Positions 26,163-36,400 of a stretch of 64,000 nt of DNA are shown here, piece after piece (position 1 is the stretch's first letter; every line of letters begins with the position of its first letter). The notes under the pieces are model-generated. The model was not told the origin of the DNA. It searched no databases and was given only the letters and a program-made list of their open reading frames with translations. Position numbers and translations under genes: made by a program. The DNA comes from Lentisphaerae bacterium ADurb.Bin082 (GTDB lineage Bacteria; Verrucomicrobiota; Lentisphaeria; Oligosphaerales; Oligosphaeraceae), in assembly GCA_002070945.1 (NCBI GenBank), contig MWEG01000025.1:62001-126000 (forward strand). Reading direction: 5' to 3'.

Positions 26163-28778
26163 ATGACCGAAAGCAAACAAGACTTCCGCTTCATCACCGA
26201 AATCCCCAAAAACACCTACGGCGAGCATTTCGACGACCTCTTCGTCTACCCGGACTATGACGCTGGCCGCGTCTGCTTGCAGCTGACGATTCCGACTGGC
26301 TGCTCGCACCTCTCCTGGGAAGTCCTGGACCAAGGCCTAGTCATCGCCAAGGGCGCCGCGAGCGCGCCCCCGGCTGGTGAGCTGTTCAAGGCCGGGGAAA
26401 AAATCCCTGACTTCAAGCCCTGGAACGTCAACACGCCGTATCTCTACACCTGCAAAATCACCTTGACCACGAACGGCAAGCAGGAGACTTGCGCCATCCG
26501 CTTTGGCATGCGCAAATACGCCGTGTCCAAGGACTCCTTCTTCCTGAACAACGAAAACCTGTATCTGCGCGGCGTCATCCGCGGCCGGGAAGCCCACGAC
26601 CATCCTGACTTGCAGAACCTCGGCATGTACGAGTACTACGCCAAGTACATGCGCCAGATGAAACGGTATGGCTTCAACTTCATCCGCTTCCACAGCTTTG
26701 TCCCACCCATGGAATGCTTCGAGGCCGCTGATGACCTCGGCATCCTCATCCATGTCGAACTGCGCAAGTACTACGGCAGATACCAGAAAGAGCGTTCCCG
26801 CATGGACAAGCAGGGTTCCCTGCTCAACCGCGACGAATGGACCGAAATGGTCAAGCGCCTGCGCAACTCAACCTCGCTCATGGTCTACTGCATGGGCAAT
26901 GAAATCGACCACCCCGGGCGCAATCCCATCTGCCAGGAATTCTATGACCTCACCCACCGCCTCGACCATACCCGCTTCTTCCTTGACACGTGCAGCCGAG
27001 GCGAATTCGACCGCAACAGCGTCGACCTCGACGTCCAGCACATGAGCTACTTCTTCCCTTGGGGCCATGCCTACAATATGTTCGACAACCCGCAAAACTG
27101 GATCATCTCCGGTTCCGCCGTCGGCGTCCCCATGATCGTCAAAGACCAGGAAGACGACCCGAATTGGAAAATCGCTCGCCAAGTGCCCTCCCGCAGACCC
27201 GTCTGCGCCCACGAAATCTGCCACTACGTCGCCCTGCATGACCTCGATGAACTGAACGCCAAGTTTGACAAATACTGCCCTGCTGACAAGCCATGGTGGA
27301 TTGACGAACTGAAAAAACTCGTGGCCATGAAAGGCTTCACCGAACAGTACCCCTTGATGCGCGAGGCTTCCAACCGCTTCCGCTTCCTGGCCTGGAAACT
27401 GAACCTCGAAGCCGCCCGCCGCAGCAAAATCCTGTGCGGATACCATTTCCTCCAATTCTGCGACACCAACCGCTATGAAAACGGCAACGGCGTCGTCGAC
27501 TGCTTCGATGACCAGAAAGGTGTTGACGAGACCCAGTTCCTGCAATTCAACGGCGACACCGTGATCCTGGCTGACCTGCCGCGCCGCGTCTTCTTCGAAA
27601 ACGAGACCACGATCATCCCGGTGACCGTGTCGCATTTCTCCGCAGAACTGTCCGGCGAAGTAACCTTCCGCTTTACCCTGCGCCATCGCTCTGGCCAGGA
27701 GGTGTTCTCCGGCGCACTGCCCAACATCGACCTGAACAGCCGCGGGCGCCATGACATCAGCAACGTGACCCTGAAGATGCCAGCTGTCGGCGCACCCGAA
27801 GCGTACCGCCTGATCCTGCATCTCGTCGACGCAGGCGGCAACGTCGTAGTCAGCAACGAATGGGATTTGTGGACGTTCCCGAACAACCCGGCGGCCCTGC
27901 CTGCGGGTGAACTCGACCTCCGCCTTGACGAGGTCCACCCCACGGCTCGCTACCCGCAGCTCAAGCATGTGCCTGGCGCCAAGCTGCGCCTGGCCAACCG
28001 CTTTGACCAAGACCTGATCGATCACCTTGCCAAGGGCGGCGACGCCTGGGTGATGTACCGCGTCCCAGTCACCCGCGACCGCAAAATCCGCGCCCCCAAG
28101 GAAAAATACTACCTTCCGGCCACCTGGGACCGCTTCAAGGCCATCATCTGGGACCGCGGCCACAACTCGGGTGCCTTCATCCGCCCCAACCGCGCCTTAG
28201 ACGGCTTCCCGAACGACGGCTTCGTCAACATGCAGTTTGCCAACCTGATCAACGACTGCGACAAAATCATCTTAGATGACTTCCCGGTCAAGGTGGAGCC
28301 GATCATGGAAGGCGTTGACCGCGCTGTCCGCGACCGCTTTGACGTCTATAACTTCCACCTCTCGGAACTGCAACCGGCCTACACTATGCGGCGTTTCGGC
28401 TACCTGTTCGAACTGAAAGTCGGCAAGGGGCGGCTGTTCGTCAGCGCCTTCAACTTCACTGGCCTGTCCAAGGACGACCCGGAAACCGTCGGCATGTTCG
28501 AATCCCTGCTCCGCTACCTGCGCAGCGACAACTTCCAGCCCACTACAGCCATCAGCCCCGAAGTCCTCGCCGACTATCTGCTGAAAAAAGGCGCTGGCCC
28601 CATCGTCAAGGAACGCCGCATGACCCAGTACTGGCAGCTCGACGAAGACCCGCTCGAAACCATGAAATACTGGAACGAAGCCTTAGCCTACATCGGAGAA
28701 GAAGTCAAGGAACAGGACATCTGGATCAAGGCCCAAGCCAATAAACTCTCCCTTGACGACGAGAATAAAGAGAAATAA
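26163..28778 (+). CDS. GH2-like glycoside hydrolase, cytoplasmic
   Basis: The start at 26163 lies after AGGAAAG; the open frame extends upstream through the hairpin but is not coding there. The 871-residue protein has no signal peptide. An N-terminal beta-sandwich (about 1-130) is followed by the start of a GH2-type barrel: LYLRGVIRGREAHDHPD, MKRYGFNFIRFHSFVPPMEC and ADDLGILIHVELRKYYGR. The acid/base region CMGNEIDHPG lies near residue 246, where the Asn-Glu pair is the GH2 acid/base signature. The later nucleophile was not assigned with confidence. C-terminal beta-sandwich domains follow (about 470-580), then a tail with VGKGRLFVSAFNFTG, as in GH2-type beta-galactosidases. Substrate unknown. 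Confidence 0.7.
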   Translation: MTESKQDFRFITEIPKNTYGEHFDDLFVYPDYDAGRVCLQLTIPTGCSHLSWEVLDQGLVIAKGAASAPPAGELFKAGEKIPDFKPWNVNTPYLYTCKITLTTNGKQETCAIRFGMRKYAVSKDSFFLNNENLYLRGVIRGREAHDHPDLQNLGMYEYYAKYMRQMKRYGFNFIRFHSFVPPMECFEAADDLGILIHVELRKYYGRYQKERSRMDKQGSLLNRDEWTEMVKRLRNSTSLMVYCMGNEIDHPGRNPICQEFYDLTHRLDHTRFFLDTCSRGEFDRNSVDLDVQHMSYFFPWGHAYNMFDNPQNWIISGSAVGVPMIVKDQEDDPNWKIARQVPSRRPVCAHEICHYVALHDLDELNAKFDKYCPADKPWWIDELKKLVAMKGFTEQYPLMREASNRFRFLAWKLNLEAARRSKILCGYHFLQFCDTNRYENGNGVVDCFDDQKGVDETQFLQFNGDTVILADLPRRVFFENETTIIPVTVSHFSAELSGEVTFRFTLRHRSGQEVFSGALPNIDLNSRGRHDISNVTLKMPAVGAPEAYRLILHLVDAGGNVVVSNEWDLWTFPNNPAALPAGELDLRLDEVHPTARYPQLKHVPGAKLRLANRFDQDLIDHLAKGGDAWVMYRVPVTRDRKIRAPKEKYYLPATWDRFKAIIWDRGHNSGAFIRPNRALDGFPNDGFVNMQFANLINDCDKIILDDFPVKVEPIMEGVDRAVRDRFDVYNFHLSELQPAYTMRRFGYLFELKVGKGRLFVSAFNFTGLSKDDPETVGMFESLLRYLRSDNFQPTTAISPEVLADYLLKKGAGPIVKERRMTQYWQLDEDPLETMKYWNEALAYIGEEVKEQDIWIKAQANKLSLDDENKEK

Positions 28779-28800
28779 TCGCAGCCAACGGCAGCCGACC

Positions 28801-28824
28801 CGGCAGCGAAACGCTACGCTGCCG
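28801..28824. terminator. Hairpin between convergent genes
   Basis: CGGCAGCG at 28801-28808 pairs perfectly with CGCTGCCG at 28817-28824 around an 8-base loop, in the 55-base gap between the GH2-like gene and the convergent DUF192 gene. No T run is present on either strand, so it would be a weak bidirectional terminator. Confidence 0.45.
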
Positions 28825-28833
28825 AGCCGGGGT

Positions 28834-29406
28834 TCATGGCTTGGCGAATTGCTGGTGCAGGCGCTGGAGTTCCTGCGTCCCGATATCGATCCTGTCGCCG
28901 ATCTGGCATCCGATCATGTTCGCCTGGCCGCCTTTGAGTTCGATCGCGTATCTAGCCAAGCCGCGACTAGGGTAAGTCGGCAGCCGCATATTGTATGCCC
29001 ACTCGCTTTCATCCGGCCGCCGGGGCGGCTCTGGCGGCATAGTATGCATGCTGACGATTCGGCCGTGCTGGTCAAGGTACAAAATATCGAGTTCCACCAG
29101 CGTGTTCTTCATCCAGAACGACCGTTCCTTGTCATCGTCAAACACGAAAATCATGCCGCCGTCTTCGGGGATCTCCTGGCGCTGCATCAGCCCCCGAGCG
29201 TGTTCATCCTCTGTCAGAGCCAGTTCCAGCTGCGGAAAGACGAAATCCTTGATCGCCACCGGCCAATAATGCGGCCGCTCCGGGGGCGCCCCGCAGCAAC
29301 GCCAGCCAGAAGCAAGAGCCAAAAGGATAGGCAACAGCACCATTGCGCCGCCAACCGGCTTGAAATTCAGGCCAGTGATGCCATATTTATATCTCTGCAA
29401 TGTCAT
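28834..29406 (-). CDS. DUF192 family protein
   Basis: The 190-residue product has a hydrophobic segment at about residues 22-34 (MVLLPILLALASG), probably a signal or anchor. The DUF192 domain then fills about residues 50-180. Family signatures are LELALTEDEHARGLMQRQEI, MIFVFDDDKERSFWMKNT, LDILYLDQHGRIVSMHTM and the glycine-rich YAIELKGGQANMIGCQIGDRI. DUF192 proteins are small exported beta proteins of unknown biochemical role. The start at 29406 has AAAGG upstream. Its 5' end abuts, in the opposite direction, the tRNA-Ile2 gene 17 bases away; the tRNA promoter probably lies inside this coding region. Confidence 0.88.
   Translation of the reverse strand: MTLQRYKYGITGLNFKPVGGAMVLLPILLALASGWRCCGAPPERPHYWPVAIKDFVFPQLELALTEDEHARGLMQRQEIPEDGGMIFVFDDDKERSFWMKNTLVELDILYLDQHGRIVSMHTMPPEPPRRPDESEWAYNMRLPTYPSRGLARYAIELKGGQANMIGCQIGDRIDIGTQELQRLHQQFAKP
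29360..29389 (+). promoter_or_regulatory. Possible promoter of tRNA-Ile2
   Basis: TTGAAA at 29360-29365 and TATTTA at 29384-29389 are 18 bases apart, about 35 bases before the tRNA. The site is embedded in the 5' coding end of the opposite-strand DUF192 gene. Confidence 0.3.
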
Positions 29407-29423
29407 GTTCGACCTTTCCCAAC

Positions 29424-29500
29424 GGGCCCATAGCTCAGTCGGTTAGAGCTGACGACTCATAATCGTCCGGTCGCTGGTTCAAGTCCAGCTGGGCCCACCA
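29424..29500 (+). tRNA. tRNA-Ile2 (anticodon CAU, lysidine-modified)
   Basis: Acceptor GGGCCCA pairs with TGGGCCC. The anticodon stem GACGA/TCGTC encloses loop CTCATAA, giving anticodon CAT. The T arm is GCTGG-TTCAAGT-CCAGC, then discriminator A and an encoded CCA. The anticodon stem-loop and the T arm closely follow E. coli tRNA-Ile2 (GGTCGCTGGTTCAAGTCCAGC-like) rather than elongator tRNA-Met. I therefore call it the AUA-decoding tRNA whose C34 is changed to lysidine by TilS. tilS itself is at 58617 in this window. A tRNA-Met identity cannot be fully excluded by eye. Confidence 0.85.
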
Positions 29501-29512
29501 CTCTTCTCTTCA

Positions 29513-29547
29513 CAGCCGTCCTGCTCCAGGACGGCTGTTTTACTTTT
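29513..29547 (+). terminator. Intrinsic terminator after tRNA-Ile2
   Basis: A perfect 10-base stem (CAGCCGTCCT with AGGACGGCTG) around a 5-base loop is followed by TTTTACTTTT. It starts 12 bases after the tRNA. Confidence 0.85.
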
Positions 29548-29647
29548 CGAGCGCCATCATCCCCCGCCTGCCAGGCGCCGTCATCCGTTTTGCCGCCGAC
29601 AAGGCCATCCCCGCCACCCGTCAATATGTGATATGGACGCTGGTGCT

Positions 29648-32446
29648 TCAGGGTCTAACCGTGATTTCAGTGTCGGCGAAGGTGAAAACCCATATCCCCT
29701 CAAAAGGTGACAAGGCAACATCGCTGACATAGGCGGCTTGTTCCGAGTCCCAACGCCAAGCAGGACTGGCAACAGGCGACACCCCGGGCGTGAACACGGA
29801 CGTGAAGTCAGCCCCGCGAGGGAGCTTGGAGACAGACACAAGATTCCACCCTGCTCGGAGGGAAATGACGTAGGCGCAGGGATCAGTTCCCGCTGCCAGT
29901 TCGGCCAGATTGTCCTGGCCGTCAGCATCAAGGTCATCCGTTCCGATAAACCGCAAATGGCCGAAATGCTTCTGCTCCCATGCGTCTGGCAGGTCGTCGC
30001 CGTCGCTGTCTTCCGAGACCAGATACCGACGTGACCGGGGCTGGGCAGCATTGCCGGATGAATCAGCTACGTTATAGACCACCTCGTACTCCCCTGGCGT
30101 GGCGCTGTCCACTTCTCCCGTCCGGACCACCTGTGCGGTCAAATCGCCTTCAAAGGAGTCCATGGCTTGAACCCCTGCGAGGAGGTTCAGGTCAGCGCCT
30201 TGTATAGCATGCACGAAATCCGGCGTGACCCGCAAAAGCGGCGGCGTAGTGTCTGAGACCACATATTTGCGCTCGCCTGAATCTTTCAGCCCAGCCTCAT
30301 TCGTCACGACATACGTAACCTCGTACTCGCCCAAAACCTGGACATTGACCGCGCCTTGCTTCACCTGAACCAGTGGGGTGAGGTCGCTGCCATCGCCGTC
30401 AACCGCCGACACCCCCTGGAGCAGGTTCGGAGCTGCCGTGCCGGCCTCGACGCGCACGGCGTCCGGCTCAATGGTCAGGACGGGGAAAGCGTCTGGGGGG
30501 TTGAACACGGTCGGCGCCGGGTCTTCCGCATCGAAAAGCCCATCGCCGTCAGTGTCAGGGTGATCCCAGCGCGTGCCTAATTCATCTTCGACCTGGTCGG
30601 CAAGGCCATCCGAATCAAAGTCGGGCTCGCCCTGATCCGGGAAATAATACCGCCAGGCAGACGCCAGCTCGGGAACCTCGTACATAGCCTGGTAGACCGC
30701 CCGTACCAGAGACGAATCCGTGAACAGCCAGCCCTCCGCGCCCAATGCCAGATTCCAGGACCCCTGCAAAGCGTTGACGTGAACGACCTCACCTGCGGCG
30801 TTAACCGACATCGACTCCAGCATGTTGAGGGGAGAAAGAAGGCGGCGGCTGATTAGGGCATTGTGCATGCGAAGAGCCTCGGCCAGCCGAAGGTCGGCAA
30901 GCATCGCATGGTAGTGACCAACCACGACAAAATGACCGTTTTCCAGGTACAACGGAGCGACATGGGCGCCGCCGACACCGTAGGCCTGATAGATTTTCCT
31001 GTCATCTGCGTCCCATCCGGATGGCCTTTCGCCCGCGCTTAATCCAAAAAGACCGTTGCTGGCATAGAAGTCGCAGGCATGCGCTGGATCAGAGTACCAA
31101 TCAATCTGCTTCTGGCCCGCTGCCGTACGGGCGGCAAACCAGCTGTTGCCAAAGCGGTCTCGGCCCATCGGGGTAATCGGATACCCGGCTTCATCAATGA
31201 ACCCGGCGCCATTGTCTGAGGGAGGCGGTCCCATCAGGCCAGGAACGCCTCCTATATGAGCCGCAAGCAAGACGCCGATCATCTCCGTGCCAAAGCCAAA
31301 CCAGGTATCTTCAATCAGCTCGCGAGTTGCTGTATAGCCATGGTAAAAGCGGCCATTGGGAGCTTTCAGGGCAGCCCAGTCAATGCTTTTAACGTAGGTG
31401 ACGGCCTCAGCCAATTCGTTCTTTAAATCAAACGCCCGCAGAGCGACGATGAGATCCAGCAAGGTATAGGCGGTGTCGCCGCTGGACCATTCTCTGAGAT
31501 TGTTCTGCCCGCCGTCAGACGTAAAGTGCGGCAGCAAGTTGGCCGGCCCTTTCGGGAGGACGTGGAGAATGGTGTAAGCCATGCCCGCTACCAGCTCCCG
31601 CGCGGCGTCCTCATGCGCCATCCCTTTCTTTACGGCGAGAGCCAGCAGCTTGCACAGCTTCCCAGTCGCCGTGACGTTTTCCATGGTGCCAGACTCATAG
31701 TTGATTCTGTCGTCGACGATTTTCGCCTCGCTATTATAGCAGCGCAACAACTGTCCAAGCCAAATCATCATGGCCTCATCAGCCGTTCCAAGTTCGGGCA
31801 TGTCATAGACCAGCCTGATTTCCCCGATGCCGATTGTGTCGCCGGCACTGGCTCGGTCCAGCTCCCAAAGCAGCGTGTTGACGCTGGCGCCATTGTACGC
31901 TGGCGCGATATCCAGCCGGAAGGGCCGGGGGAAAGCGCCGCCCAACAGCTGAGCACGTGACCAGTCCCGTCTGGTTATCACGCGCCTGTCTTCCCCCTTT
32001 TCATGCTTGAGCTGCAACGAGAACACAAGATCGGCTCGGCCAAAAGGCGAGGAGACCGAAATCACATCGACCTCCAAGCCGATGATCCGCGGCTGATATT
32101 CGGCCTTGATGACCGGAGGATAGATGGCGCCAAGGGTGACATCACGCCCAAACTTGTGGAACTCCCCAGCAGAAGTCCAGTCTCCACCGTCCACTTTCTG
32201 TTCGACTTTCGCCTGCATCATGTCCGCTTGGGGCTTGGTGTAGAAAACCTTCCAATGGCAATTTTCATCCGTGTCATTTAACAGGCCGCGACGACCACCT
32301 ATCCGATTTAAATCCCATTTTTCCTGAGGATCGCCAGGAAGCGGCCGGTCGCGAGTCTCGACAACACTGATGACTTCTCGTGCCGGAAGGTCAAAAAAAG
32401 AAAAGCAAAGAACAGCCATACAGATGAGCCATGACTTCCTGCTCAT
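29648..32446 (-). CDS. Large secreted multidomain protein with DUF5011-type repeats
   Basis: The start at 32446 has AAGGAG upstream and begins a signal peptide (MSRKSWLICMAVLCFSFF); upstream codons in the open frame are not coding. Of 932 residues, about 150-600 form a helical region that may be a glucoamylase-like toroid (WSSGDTAYTLLDLIVALRAF, NGRFYHGYTATRELIEDTWF). Residues about 609-634 hold calcium-binding type repeats (DFDSDGLADQVEDEL, DTDGDGLFDAEDP). Two DUF5011-like Ig-type domains (VTYVVTNEAG, VVYNVADSSGN) follow at about 665-810. Another DSDGDDLPDAWE repeat comes next, and the C-terminal module (AGWNLVSV) ends without a membrane anchor. A secreted glycan-acting or cell-surface protein is likely. 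It is transcribed divergently from the BREX locus. Confidence 0.6.
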   Translation of the reverse strand: MSRKSWLICMAVLCFSFFDLPAREVISVVETRDRPLPGDPQEKWDLNRIGGRRGLLNDTDENCHWKVFYTKPQADMMQAKVEQKVDGGDWTSAGEFHKFGRDVTLGAIYPPVIKAEYQPRIIGLEVDVISVSSPFGRADLVFSLQLKHEKGEDRRVITRRDWSRAQLLGGAFPRPFRLDIAPAYNGASVNTLLWELDRASAGDTIGIGEIRLVYDMPELGTADEAMMIWLGQLLRCYNSEAKIVDDRINYESGTMENVTATGKLCKLLALAVKKGMAHEDAARELVAGMAYTILHVLPKGPANLLPHFTSDGGQNNLREWSSGDTAYTLLDLIVALRAFDLKNELAEAVTYVKSIDWAALKAPNGRFYHGYTATRELIEDTWFGFGTEMIGVLLAAHIGGVPGLMGPPPSDNGAGFIDEAGYPITPMGRDRFGNSWFAARTAAGQKQIDWYSDPAHACDFYASNGLFGLSAGERPSGWDADDRKIYQAYGVGGAHVAPLYLENGHFVVVGHYHAMLADLRLAEALRMHNALISRRLLSPLNMLESMSVNAAGEVVHVNALQGSWNLALGAEGWLFTDSSLVRAVYQAMYEVPELASAWRYYFPDQGEPDFDSDGLADQVEDELGTRWDHPDTDGDGLFDAEDPAPTVFNPPDAFPVLTIEPDAVRVEAGTAAPNLLQGVSAVDGDGSDLTPLVQVKQGAVNVQVLGEYEVTYVVTNEAGLKDSGERKYVVSDTTPPLLRVTPDFVHAIQGADLNLLAGVQAMDSFEGDLTAQVVRTGEVDSATPGEYEVVYNVADSSGNAAQPRSRRYLVSEDSDGDDLPDAWEQKHFGHLRFIGTDDLDADGQDNLAELAAGTDPCAYVISLRAGWNLVSVSKLPRGADFTSVFTPGVSPVASPAWRWDSEQAAYVSDVALSPFEGIWVFTFADTEITVRP

Positions 32447-32898
32447 TTCCGCTCTCCTTCTGCGCACCGCTTCTGACTTTGTTGTTGCGTTTCGACCTGC
32501 TTCTGGCCAACCCGGCCAGTCACATCTGCCTTGAAACAAAAAAAAGTTATATGCGATATGTTGTGATGAAAGACGACAGTTGACGACGTATGCCGGAATC
32601 ACCTATTGCCCCTATCATCGTATTTTACGGATAAAAAACATAATCCATGGTCGTATTTATGCAATAGCCAAAGCCAAAACTTGCCATCGGCAGGGAAAAC
32701 AATAAAAACCTGCGCCAAAACAAGGATAATTCGAAAGGATGGCTTATATTTGAGCCAGAGCCGCTCCGAAAAACCTCAGCCAGAGTTCTTGCTGCGGGAT
32801 TGTTCGGAAATGTTGAAATTCCCCCAAAAAAGGGCGTATGCTAGCCAACCAAGGGGCATGACCGAGATGGCGTCCATCCATCAGCAGGAGCTTGTAAA
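32447..32898. other. Divergent intergenic region upstream of the BREX locus
   Basis: 452 bases separate the secreted-protein gene from brxF. An open frame at 32606-32902 has no ribosome binding site and no recognisable protein pattern, and is probably chance. The region is AT-rich and marks the left edge of the defence island. No att-like repeat was found. Confidence 0.5.
32813..32842 (+). promoter_or_regulatory. Probable promoter of the BREX operon
   Basis: TTGAAA at 32813-32818 and TATGCT at 32837-32842 are 18 bases apart, about 57 bases before brxF. The spacer contains CCCCCAAAAAAGGG, a small inverted repeat that might bind a repressor. Confidence 0.4.
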
Positions 32899-33375
32899 AT
32901 GACTGCGTCGCTCGCCGATAAAGTCATGGATAACATTGTCCATGCAGCCGAGCTGTACTACCGGCTTGTCATCTTAGTGGCTCCGACCGGCGCGGGCAAG
33001 ACCTCTGCGCTCCGGGACGTCCATAAACGCACGAAAGCGCCGCTGCTCAACGTCAACCTCGAGCTTTCCCAACGTATGCTCGAACTCACCAACCGCCAGC
33101 GGACATTGCAGCTGCCCAGCCTCCTCGCGGAAATCATCGACGCTTCCACCGCCGATGTAGTTCTTCTGGACAACATTGAGGCACTCTTCGATGCCTCGCT
33201 CAAACAGGACCCATTGCGGCTTTTGCAGGGACTCTCGCGGAATAAAATTGTAGTCGCTGCCTGGAACGGCGTCATTGATGGCGAGTACATGGTCTATGCA
33301 GCGCCGGGCCACCCGGAATACAAACGCTATCCCTTGCGAGACTTCCTGGCAGTGAGCCCGGCAGCCGCTGAATGA
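32899..33375 (+). CDS. brxF: BREX type 3 P-loop protein BrxF
   Basis: The 158-residue protein is a small ATPase: Walker [10 protein letters not shown] near residue 31, Walker [15 protein letters not shown] near residue 90, and a tail with VVAAWNG and [11 protein letters not shown]. Size, P-loop pattern and its position directly before brxC match BrxF, the first gene of type 3 BREX loci. BREX systems protect against phage through host methylation and a still unclear block on phage DNA replication. GCAGGAG precedes the start. Confidence rests largely on gene order, because the family was recognised without a profile search. Confidence 0.85.
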   Translation: MTASLADKVMDNIVHAAELYYRLVILVAPTGAGKTSALRDVHKRTKAPLLNVNLELSQRMLELTNRQRTLQLPSLLAEIIDASTADVVLLDNIEALFDASLKQDPLRLLQGLSRNKIVVAAWNGVIDGEYMVYAAPGHPEYKRYPLRDFLAVSPAAAE

Positions 33376-33409
33376 AAACATGGAACAAAAGCGCTGGAGG
33401 ACAGCTGCA

Positions 33410-36400
33410 ATGAAATATGGAGACCTCATACATTTCGACCCCATCGAATCGGTCGTCCAACTCCGCGACGCCGAGGTCGCCGACACCGCCCGCCAGCTGG
33501 TCAGCATCTATGTCATCTCCGACGAGATGGCCGAACGGCTGACCAAGCTCGTAATTCCACAATTGCAGTTTGACAGCCCACAAGACAACAAGGGCATGCT
33601 GATAGTCGGCAACTACGGCACCGGCAAGTCACACCTGATGTCAGTACTCTCCAGCGTGGCCGCTGACGCATCCTGCCTGGACGGTATCAGACACCCAGCC
33701 GTCAAAGACGCGGCAAAGCAAATCGCAGGACGTTTCAAGGTGCTGAGAACCGTCATCGGCGCAGCCGAAAAGTCGCTCCGCAATCTCCTGGTTGACGAGC
33801 TGGTCGAATACCTCTCCTCCATCGGAGTGAACTACGACTTCCCGCCTGCTGACAAAGTCACAAACCATATACGCGCCTTCGAGGATATGATGGCCGCCTT
33901 CCACGCCGTCTATCCCGACCAGGGCTTGCTCGTCGTGGTGGACGAACTTCTCGACTACCTCCGGGCGCGGACGGAAAAAGGCGAGGCGATCATCCTCGAC
34001 CTCAGCTTCCTGCGCGAAATCGGGGAAGTGTGCAAGGGCCTCAACTTCCGCTTCATGGCCGGTGTGCAGGAAGCCGTCTTTGACAGCCATCGGTTCCAGC
34101 ATGTCGCCGACAGCCTGCGGCGCGTCAAGGACCGTTTCGAGCAAATCCCCATCGCCCGAAATGACGTCAAGTTCGTCGTCGCCGAACGCCTGCTTAGGAA
34201 AACGGCCGACCAACTCGCCAAAATTCGCGACCATCTGACGCCGTTCGCCAAGTTCTACGGCAATATGAATGAACGCATGGACGAGTTTGTGCGCCTTTTC
34301 CCCATTCACCCAGACTACATCGACACCTTCGAGCGCCTGACAGTGGTCGAGAAACGAGAGATTCTGCGCACCCTGTCAACCAGCATGAAAGCCATTCTGG
34401 ACAAGACGGTGCCTAAAGATGAGCCAGGCTTGATTGCTTTTGACAGCTACTGGGCCACGCTCCGGCAAAACCCGTCTTTCCGTTCCGTCCCCGATATCCG
34501 GGCGGTGATCGACTGCAGCCAAGTGCTTGAATCGCGCATTGAGAACGCCATCACCCGGAACCACTACAAGCCCATGGCCATACGGCTAATCCACGGCCTC
34601 TCCATTCACCGCCTGACAACCGGGGACATCCACGCTCCAATGGGAGCTTCAGCAGCGGAATTGCGTGACCGACTCTGCCTCTTCGAACCAATGATCAGCG
34701 AACTCGGCGGCGATGAGCCGGACAAGGACCTCCAGACCCACGTCGAAACAGTGCTCCGGGAAATTCACAAAACCGTCAGCGGCCAGTTTATCTCCTACAA
34801 CAAGGACAATGGCCAGTTCTACCTTGATCTCAAGAAGACAGACGACTTTGACGCCTTGATTGACAAACGCGCCGAAAGCCTGAGCCAGGCTCAACTCGAC
34901 CGATTCTACTATGATGCGCTGCGACGAGTGATGGAATGCCAGGACGCGACCTACGTCACCGGCTATAAAATCTGGCAGCATGAGCTGGTCTGGCAGGAAC
35001 GCAAAGCAGCGCGCTCCGGGTACCTCTTTTTCGGTGCGCCGAACGAACGCTCCACCGCCGTGCCGCAGCGGGACTTCTATCTCTACTTTATCCAGCCGTT
35101 CGACGCACCCCGCTTCAAGGACGAAAAGCGGAGCGACGAGGTCTTTTTCCGCCTGAAGACGATGGATGACGAATTCCTGGCGTCGCTGCGGCGCTATGCT
35201 GCTGCCCTGGAGCTTGGGGCGACAGCGTCTGGGCACGCCAAGAACACATACGAATCGAAAGCCAACGGCTTCCTGCGAGTCCTGGTGCAATGGCTCCAGA
35301 AACATATCAGCGATGCCTTCGAGGTCACCTATCAGGGCCGCACGAAAGCCATGCTGGAATGGGCCAAAGGCGGCAGCAGCAGCATTCGCGCCGCATCGGG
35401 CATCGGCCCTGAGGAGACCATCAACTTCCGCGACCTGGTCAACATGGTCGGCGGCGTCTGTCTGGCCACGCACTTTGCCGAACAGGCGCCCGACTATCCG
35501 TGCTTTTCAGTGCTCATCACCAGCGCCAACCGAACCCAGGCCGCCCAGGACGCGCTCCGGGCTATTGCCGGACAGAGCCGCACCAGGCAGGCCATCGCTG
35601 TGCTTGATGCCTTGGACCTGCTTGATCAGACCGGCAGCGAAACCAGGATTGATCCGTCCCAGTCCAAGTACGCGAAGTTCATCGTCGAGACGCTCCAGGC
35701 AAAGGGACACGGCCAGGTAGTCAATCGGTCAGAGCTGGTGCAGGACTCTCGCGGCATAGAGTACATGCTGCCTGGCCCGGCGCGCCTCGAACCTGAATGG
35801 GGCATCGTCGTCCTGGCCTCCCTGGTCTACTCAGGCGAAGTCACGCTCGCCATCCCAGGCCAAAAGTTCGATGCGACTGCAATGGGCCAGCTTGCCGGAA
35901 CCGGCATGGACGAACTGCTGCGCTTCAAGCACATTGAGCCGCCCAAGGACTGGAATATCCCTGCCCTAAGAGCCTTGTTCCAAGTGCTTGGCATGACGCC
36001 GGGCATGGTCCAGCTGGTGACCCAAGGCAAAGACGAGCCAGTCCAAAATCTGCAACAAGCCATAGCCAAGCTAGTCAAGCGGATTGTCCTGACCCAACAG
36101 ACGCTCCGCGAAGGCGTGTCCTTCTGGGGGCTGGATTTGCTTGCCGCGACCCAATCGACCGCCCAGGCAGCCGCCCTTGAACAGGCCAAAGCGTTCTTCG
36201 AAGGGTTGCAGGCTTATTCCTCCCCTGGCAAGCTCAAAAACCTGCGCTGCAACGCCCAGGAAATCGAACAACACAGCAAAGTCCTTGCCGTCTTGGATAA
36301 CATCGATGCCATGCGCGAATTCGTCATGGCTCATGGCCCGGTCGCATCCTGGCTGGCCACCGCCGAAAGCGTTCTGCCAGAGAGCCATGACTGGGTTGAC

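Noticed and set aside
29424-32898. tRNA-Ile2 as the attachment site of the defence island
   Set aside because: The tRNA lies 3.4 kb from brxF with an unrelated secreted-protein gene between, no integrase is present, and no repeat of the tRNA 3' end was seen near 54.6 kb.
32606-32902. Open frame before brxF as a small gene
   Set aside because: No ribosome binding site, no protein-like composition, and it overlaps the probable BREX promoter and the start of brxF.
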